Shown here in pieces: positions 58,401 to 64,000 of a stretch of DNA of 64,000 bases. Both the position numbers and the translations under genes were made by a program. The notes below the pieces were generated by a model. That model saw nothing but the letters and a program-made list of their open reading frames with translations. It ran no database searches and was not told the DNA's origin. Positions within the stretch are counted from its first letter, which is position 1. The number at the start of each line of letters is the position of its first letter. Origin of the DNA: Mya arenaria (Eukaryota > Mollusca > Bivalvia > Myida > Myidae); the NCBI RefSeq assembly GCF_026914265.1, contig NC_069127.1, forward strand, positions 20,205,045-20,269,044, read 5' to 3'.

Positions 58401-60125
58401 ACTCTACGTTGAAGTGTTCTTCCTTGAATGTTCATCAAAATTTTAGATACAATGCATATGACATTGTGTTTTTTTGAGACACAACCTCACAGTTATATCA
58501 AATACGACAAGGAAATAACTGATGTTTATGTCAACAGCGTACGCATATTGTGGTGACTTATGATATGGATTGCTTAAGGCTTACATAAGAAAAACGCTCA
58601 CTAAACATAAACAATTATAAAATTGCGGTTTAAACGTCAGCGTTGAAATTACGCGCTATAACTTAATCATTGGAAAGAAATAGTTAGCTCATTACAATTT
58701 AGGTTATGGTCGTGATATTTTACTACAGCACATTTAAAGGGACTAGATACCGGGTGATACATTTGCAAGAACAAAAGTAAATTGTCAAAAGCCTATGTAA
58801 ATGTAAAAGTTGATATCTATGTGTACAACGCATTAAATCTTACTTACTGGTGACTTTGACATCGCTTACGAGTTTTTGCGTATTTATTCAAATCGAAATA
58901 AATATCGCTTGGGTTTGCTATTCTATACGTCACAGTAAGTGTACAAATAGAGTCAGTATATGAAGCATAACTTATCGCATGACTTTCACATGCTAAATAT
59001 ACGCACTTTCTGCTTCCCAAAAGAATGAAAAGTGCAAGGAAGGCATTCGGAGCTCCTCGGCCATTTTATCGAAAACAACCTCGGATGTATGCCGGTACAT
59101 CTGTTGAAGTAGTTCGTAAAATTTGGAATTATATCATTAGTTAAATGTAGTGTTTTAGAGTTATATTTATTGATCTAAGTTTAAATTTATTGTCATTGAA
59201 TTGTATTATAGCAAACATAATGAAGAATCCCAAGAGTTAAGTCACAAAGTTTAACTGCTAAATAAAGACTTAAACGTACCACTTTTTGAGTGTGTAAACC
59301 GTCCAAATACATCCGAGGTTGTTTTCGATAAAATGGCCGAGGAGTTCCGAATGCAAGGAAGGGTAAAATTGGTGCAAAATAACGTAAACACAGTGCCCGA
59401 CAGGTTAAAATTGGTGATGAAATTAATCGATGGAAACTTTTCAAATAGATCAACCCATACAATGACAGCGAGTTGACTTAAACTCTTATTGTAAAGTTAC
59501 TGTGTGAAACGGTCACGTGACTTGCAACATTCCTCGCTTTTTTAAATGGGGAAACCATTCCATTTTTTTTAAACAATGAAACTGAACTGAGTTTGTGTGT
59601 GAGCCGGCATTTATTCCTTACCTTTTGCAAAATGATTTATTATCGGCCACATACTAGCTTCTGTTTACAAATGTAGACTTGTTTTGAGGAAATATTGTAT
59701 TCGCCAATGTTGGGATCATCTGGTGTCTAGTCCTGTTAACAAAACCTTTTTATAAGAATGGAATACATTTCACCATATACATGCATGTCAGATATCGAAA
59801 CACACCATCATTAACCTGATTTAGATTATACATACATTTGTCAAATGCAGACAACAAGTAATATTTGAAGTATATACATATTATAAGTAAGTGCATTTTA
59901 TTATAGTTTTCATGACCCGTTACTTTTCTTCTTGTAGCGGGGAAACTGCAAGTATGACTTCCTCAACGTTCAAGTGAACATTTACAACGTGCCTGAGAAC
60001 GACGGCACGGATATGCACGGTTTTCACGTGCATGAGTACGGGGACATGGAGAGGGGCTGCAGCTCAATGGGAGGTCACTACAACCCAAACAACGCACCAC
60101 ATGGTGGCCCATGGAACCCACCCCG
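55473..60125 (+). CDS. Secreted Cu/Zn-SOD-domain protein, cavortin/dominin-like (5' part)
   Basis: Exons 55473-55569 (ATG; signal peptide MFQWISTLTLLMLFICHWID), 56354-56436 and 59938-60125; junctions stay in frame (phase 1, then 0) with GT..AG sites. Exon 2: DKYAVCHINPPADGSSNITG, KIMLHQKA, with an N-glycosylation site (NIT). Exon 3: NCKYDFLNVQVNIYN, then HGFHVHEYGD (the paired histidines of the SOD copper site) and GGHYNPNNAPHGGP (further metal-ligand histidines). The sequence ends in NPP at a GTATGG donor; the rest of the SOD fold (GDxGN, electrostatic loop, last metal histidine) is not found before the satellite, so the gene must continue past the window. Similar to secreted SOD-like haemolymph/extrapallial proteins of oysters (known family). 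Whether it is a dismutase or a metal-binding carrier cannot be told from this part. Intron 2 (3.5 kb) holds three MITEs. Confidence 0.82.
55570..56353 (+). repeat. SOD-like gene intron 1 with degenerate GTTTGTTCAA repeat
   Basis: Between about 55920 and 56300 the phrases CGTTTGTTCAATGTTA, GCATTTGTTCAAGGTTTTAG, CCGTTTGTTCAAGGTT and CAACGTTTGTTCAATGT recur every 50-70 bases with CAGACCTGTAA-like segments between. This is an old, diverged minisatellite. Otherwise AT-rich, no other feature. Confidence 0.5.
56463..56640. mobile_element. MITE family 3 relic just after SOD-like exon 2
   Basis: CGGTCATTTTCCATCGAAAACATCCTCGG..ATGAACGGTTTACAATGTC matches the defensin intron copy, and the inverse CATCCGAGGTTGTGTTCAG closes it. 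The element begins about 25 bases after the exon donor. Confidence 0.5.
57364..57775. mobile_element. Foldback MITE of about 410 bp
   Basis: Left arm ACTCAAGTCAAATCTCAGTC then TCAATCTCAAC; right arm GTTGAGATTGAGTTTGAGAT then TTGACTTAAGTATTTTCG, inverted. AT-rich interior without coding capacity. In intron 2 of the SOD-like gene; the target duplication was not identified. Confidence 0.65.
59034..59362. mobile_element. MITE family 3, copy with perfect long arms
   Basis: Arms CTCCTCGGCCATTTTATCGA then AAACAACCTCGGATGTAT, and the inverse ATACATCCGAGGTTGTTTTC then GATAAAATGGCCGAGGAG, enclose about 210 bases of AT-rich DNA. Outer flanks GCAAGGAAGG..CATTCGGAG are also inverted. In intron 2 of the SOD-like gene. 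Confidence 0.7.
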
Positions 60126-60130
60126 GTATG

Positions 60131-60868
60131 GTATACAATTGATGATGATCTTATTAACAAATATGTTTTGATTACATAACTGGATTAACTATTGCTATTT
60201 TGCGAAATGAACGTATGTATCTAGACACCCCAATAGCCGAAAAGACTGAAAAGACAGTCAACGTAACACAATGTCAAGAGCCACAGTTGAGCGTTCGTTT
60301 CTAAATTAACATTTGGCTGATGAGATTGCCTTTGAAATGGCATCATTGCTTTATTAGCCAATTTTGCTTAACATTAGGACATGTTTTACAGATACAAGGC
60401 ATATGTCAAAATTGTGTCTTAATAAGCTTGGATTTACCGTTCGGTTAAAGTTTCTTAAACTTAAATGTTTTTTTAAAAAAACTTAAGAGACCAATGAGGA
60501 CGCTAATTTTGGAATAGTAAACCAAATCTGAGACATACAATTTCATTGGCTAAGATTCAGAAGAAGTCCCAATAAGGAACCAACGAAACTACCTCATTCA
60601 TTATTCATGACTACATGGTCCAATGAAGCAGAGGATAAATGTGTAACGGGAGTATCTGACGTTGCTATAACTGCTGCAAGAGGTTTATTTTATGGACATC
60701 TCAGCTGTTTGATACAAACTTTGTTATGTGCACAAAAATGGCATTACATACACGTTTTAACTTCTGTATACTTAGGCAAAATGTTAATAGAAGCAAATAC
60801 ATTATTGAATAACGATAAAAAATCACAAGGTTAAGAATCAATATACTATGTTAAGCTTAGGCTTCACT
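60131..60868. other. Region between SOD-like exon 3 and the satellite
   Basis: Most likely intron 3 of the SOD-like gene. A 75-codon plus open frame (60607-60834) lacks any domain. No next SOD exon seen. Confidence 0.4.
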
Positions 60869-60869
60869 C

Positions 60870-63800
60870 TATAAAGTTTAAACGTCATTATTTAAAGGTA
60901 AAAGCTCACTATGTAGAGTCAAAACACCATTATGTAAAGCTAAAACATCATTATGTAACGCTAAAACATCATTATTATTATGTAATGCTAAAACATAATT
61001 ATGCAAAGCTAAAACATCACCAAGTAAAGTCAAAACAACATTATGTAAAGCTAAAACATCACCATGTAAAGTCAAAACACAATTATGTAAAGCTAAAACC
61101 TCACCATGTACAGTCAAAACACTATTATGTTAAGCTAGAACATCGTTATGTAACGCTAAAACATCATTATCATTACGTTATGCTAAAATATCATTATGTA
61201 AAGTCAAAACATATTATGCAAAGCTGAAACATCAATATGTAACGCTAAAACATCACTATCATTATGTAATGCTAAAACATCATTTTGTGAAGTAAAAACA
61301 TTGTAATGTAAAGCTAAAACATCATTATGTAATGCTCAAAATCATTTTGTAAAGAAAAACATCTTTATGTAAAGCTAAAACCTCATTAAAATATGTAAAG
61401 CTTAACATACTTATGTAAAGTCAAAACAATATTATATAAAGCTAAAACACCATTATGTAAAGTCAAAACATCATAATGTAATGCTGAAACATCATTACGT
61501 AATGCTATAAAAACATTATGTAAAGTCAAAACATCATAATGTAAAGCTAAAACATCATTAAAATATGTAAAGCTAAAACATCCTTATGTTAAGTAAAAAC
61601 ATCATTTATGTGAAGCTTAAAATCATAATGTAAAGTCAAAACATCATTATATAAAGCTTAAACACGATTATAAAAAGTCAAACATCACAATGTTACGCTA
61701 AAACATCATTATGTAATGCTAAAACATCATTATATAAAGTCAAAACATCATTATGTTATGTGAAAACATCATTATATAAAGCTTAAACACGATTATAAAA
61801 AGTCAAAACATCACAATGTTACGCTAAAACATCATTATGTAATGCTAAAACATCATTATATAAAGTCAAAACATTATTATGTAACGCTAAAACATCATTA
61901 TGTAACGTCAAAACATCATTTATGTAAAGCTTAAGAATAATAACGTTAACTCAAAGCATCATTTTAAAAAGCTAAAACACCATTATGTAAAGTTAAAACA
62001 TCATTATGTAACGCTAAAACATCATCATGTAAAGCTAAAACATCATTTTGTAATGCTAAAACATCACTATATCAAGCTAAAACATCTTTACGTAAAGCTA
62101 AAACTTCATTATGTAGAGCTAAACTATCATTATGTAATGCTAAAACATCATTATGTAAAGCAAAACATTATCATGCAAAGCTAAAACATCATAATGTAAA
62201 GTCAAAACATCGTTATGTAAAGTCAAAATACCATTATGTAAAGTCAAAACATCATTATGTTAAGTCAAAACATCGTTATGTAAAGTCAAAATACCATTAT
62301 GTAAAGGTAAAACATCATTATGTAGAGCTAAACTATCATTATGTTATGCCAAAACATTAATATGCAAAGTCAAAACATCATAATGTTAAGCTTTAACATC
62401 ATTAAGCAATGCTAAAACATCATTATGTAAAGCTAAAACATCATTATCATTACGTTATGCTAAAATATCATTATGTAAAGTCAAAACATATTATGCAAAG
62501 CTGAAACATCAATATGTAAAGCTAAAACCTCACTATCATTATGTAATGCTAAAACATCATTTTGTGAAGTAAAAACATGGTAATGTAAAGCTAAAACATC
62601 ATTATGTAATGCTCAAAATCATTTTGTAAAGAAAAACATCTTTATGTAAAGCTAAAACATCATTAAAATATGTAAAGCTTAACATCATTATGTAAAGTCA
62701 AAACAATATTATATAAAGATAAAACACCATTATGTAAAGTCAAAACATCATAATGTAATGCTGAAACATCATTACGTAATGCTATAACAACATTATGTAA
62801 AGTCAAAACATCATAATGTAAAGCTAAAACATCATTAAAATATGTAAAGCTAAAACATCCTTATGTTAAGTAAAAACATCATTTATGTGAAGCTTAAAAT
62901 CATAATGTAAAGTCAAAACATCATTATATAAAGCTTAAACACGATTATAAAAAGTCAAACATCACAATGTTACGCTAAAACATCATTATGTAATGCTAAA
63001 ACATCATTATATAAAGTCAAAACATCATTATGTTATGTGAAAACATCATTATATAAAGCTTAAACACGATTATAAAAAGTCAAAACATCACAATGTTACG
63101 CTAAAACATCATTATGTAATGCTAAAACATCATTATATAAAGTCAAAACATTATTATGTAACGCTAAAACATCATTATGTAACGTCAAAACATCATTTAT
63201 GTAAAGCTTAAGAATAATAACGTTAACTCAAAGCATCATTTTAAAAAGCTAAAACACCATTATGTAAAGTTAAAACATCATTATGTAACGCTAAAACATC
63301 ATCATGTAAAGCTAAAACATCATTTTGTAATGCTAAAACATCACTATATCAAGCTAAAACATCTTTACGTAAAGCTAAAACTTCATTATGTAGAGCTAAA
63401 CTATCATTATGTAATGCTAAAACATCATTATGTAAAGCAAAACATTATCATGCAAAGCTAAAACATCATAATGTAAAGTCAAAACATCGTTATGTAAAGT
63501 CAAAATACCATTATGTAAAGTCAAAACATCATTATGTTAAGTCAAAACATCGTTATGTAAAGTCAAAATACCATTATGTAAAGGTAAAACATCATTATGT
63601 AGAGCTAAACTATCATTATGTTATGCCAAAACATTAATATGCAAAGTCAAAACATCATAATGTTAAGCTTTAACATCATTAAGCAATGCTAAAACATCAT
63701 TATGTAAAGCTAAAACATCATTATCATTACGTTATGCTAAAATATCATTATGTAAAGTCAAAACATATTATGCAAAGCTGAAACATCAATATGTAAAGCT

Positions 63801-64000
63801 AAAACCTCACTATCATTATGTAATGCTAAAACATCATTTTGTGAAGTAAAAACATGGTAATGTAAAGCTAAAACATCATTATGTAATGCTCAAAATCATT
63901 TTGTAAAGAAAAACATCTTTATGTAAAGCTAAAACATCATTAAAATATGTAAAGCTTAACATCATTATGTAAAGTCAAAACAATATTATATAAAGATAAA
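60870..64000. repeat. 21-bp satellite in a 1,277-bp higher-order repeat, running off the window
   Basis: Monomers of about 21 bases share the core CATTATGTAAAGCTAAAACA and vary at the AAGCTAAAAC/AAGTCAAAAC and TAAAG/TAATG/TAACG positions. The marker CATTACGTTATGCTAAAATA occurs at 61171, 62448 and 63725, exactly 1,277 bases apart each time, and all flanking variants recur in the same order. The second and third higher-order copies look almost identical; the first has more differences. A nested 125-bp duplication lies inside each unit (around 61651 and 61776). Open frames in it are by-products of the 21-base period. Confidence 0.92.

Noticed and set aside
60878-61227. Heptapeptide-repeat protein (DVLALHN-like, minus) and lysine/histidine-rich protein (plus) in the satellite
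   Set aside because: The 21-base monomer is a multiple of three, so chance frames stay open on both strands; they close as soon as monomer lengths vary, and there is no gene context.
60870-64000. CRISPR-like array of regular repeats
   Set aside because: Repeats are contiguous without unique spacers, in eukaryotic DNA; this is a satellite.

Overview
This is animal nuclear DNA. It is AT-rich and intron-rich, with GT..AG splice sites, microsatellites, tRNA-derived SINEs, many short inverted-repeat elements (MITEs) and a Ty3/Gypsy LTR retrotransposon. The repeats (the 'AGCTCACCTGAGC' element, the 'CTGCACTCTCACAG' MITE, a Steamer-like retrotransposon) and an oyster cavortin/dominin-like Cu/Zn-SOD domain protein point to a bivalve mollusc. 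I cannot name the species.

Layout. 1-11 kb is repeats and degenerate sequence: two copies of a GC-rich MITE with TAA target duplications, a long bivalve repeat with a nested MITE, a SINE, a decayed coding-like tract and a 43-bp minisatellite. 12-44 kb on the minus strand holds three paralogous C2H2 zinc-finger genes (A 12153-18037, B 31888-35131, C 40932-44458). I resolved each into four coding exons whose lengths and splice phases join exactly in frame, giving 473, 463 and 449 aa. All three have a nearly invariant 86-aa N-terminal block, an acidic linker with a KR-APY-DGT motif, and six zinc fingers. A and B also share their 3' flank and a 5' noncoding exon/promoter next to a (CAT)n tract, so they are the younger pair. 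Between A and B lies a plus-strand four-exon gene (25379-27852) for a 76-aa secreted, dibasic-processed, ten-cysteine defensin-like peptide, with a likely promoter and 5' noncoding exon about 1 kb upstream.

Between the genes are two copies of an approximately 650-bp composite SINE with two tRNA-like heads, tandemly duplicated palindromic units, a PIF/Harbinger-like element inside gene A, a MULE transposase remnant, and a 5'-truncated LINE whose frame carries one stop codon. At 47.2-52.0 kb is a whole-looking Steamer-like Ty3/Gypsy element with 217-bp LTRs differing at one site and a GATAA target duplication. From 55.5 kb to beyond the window is a plus-strand secreted Cu/Zn-SOD-domain gene; only its first three coding exons are seen. 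The window ends in more than 3 kb of a 21-bp-monomer satellite organised as a 1,277-bp higher-order repeat.

The genes do not form an operon or pathway. They are separate loci: a tandem transcription-factor-like family, an immune-type peptide and an extracellular SOD-type protein, set in dense transposon-derived DNA. All gene models are read by eye from splice signals, frame continuity and paralogue comparison; no expression evidence was available.
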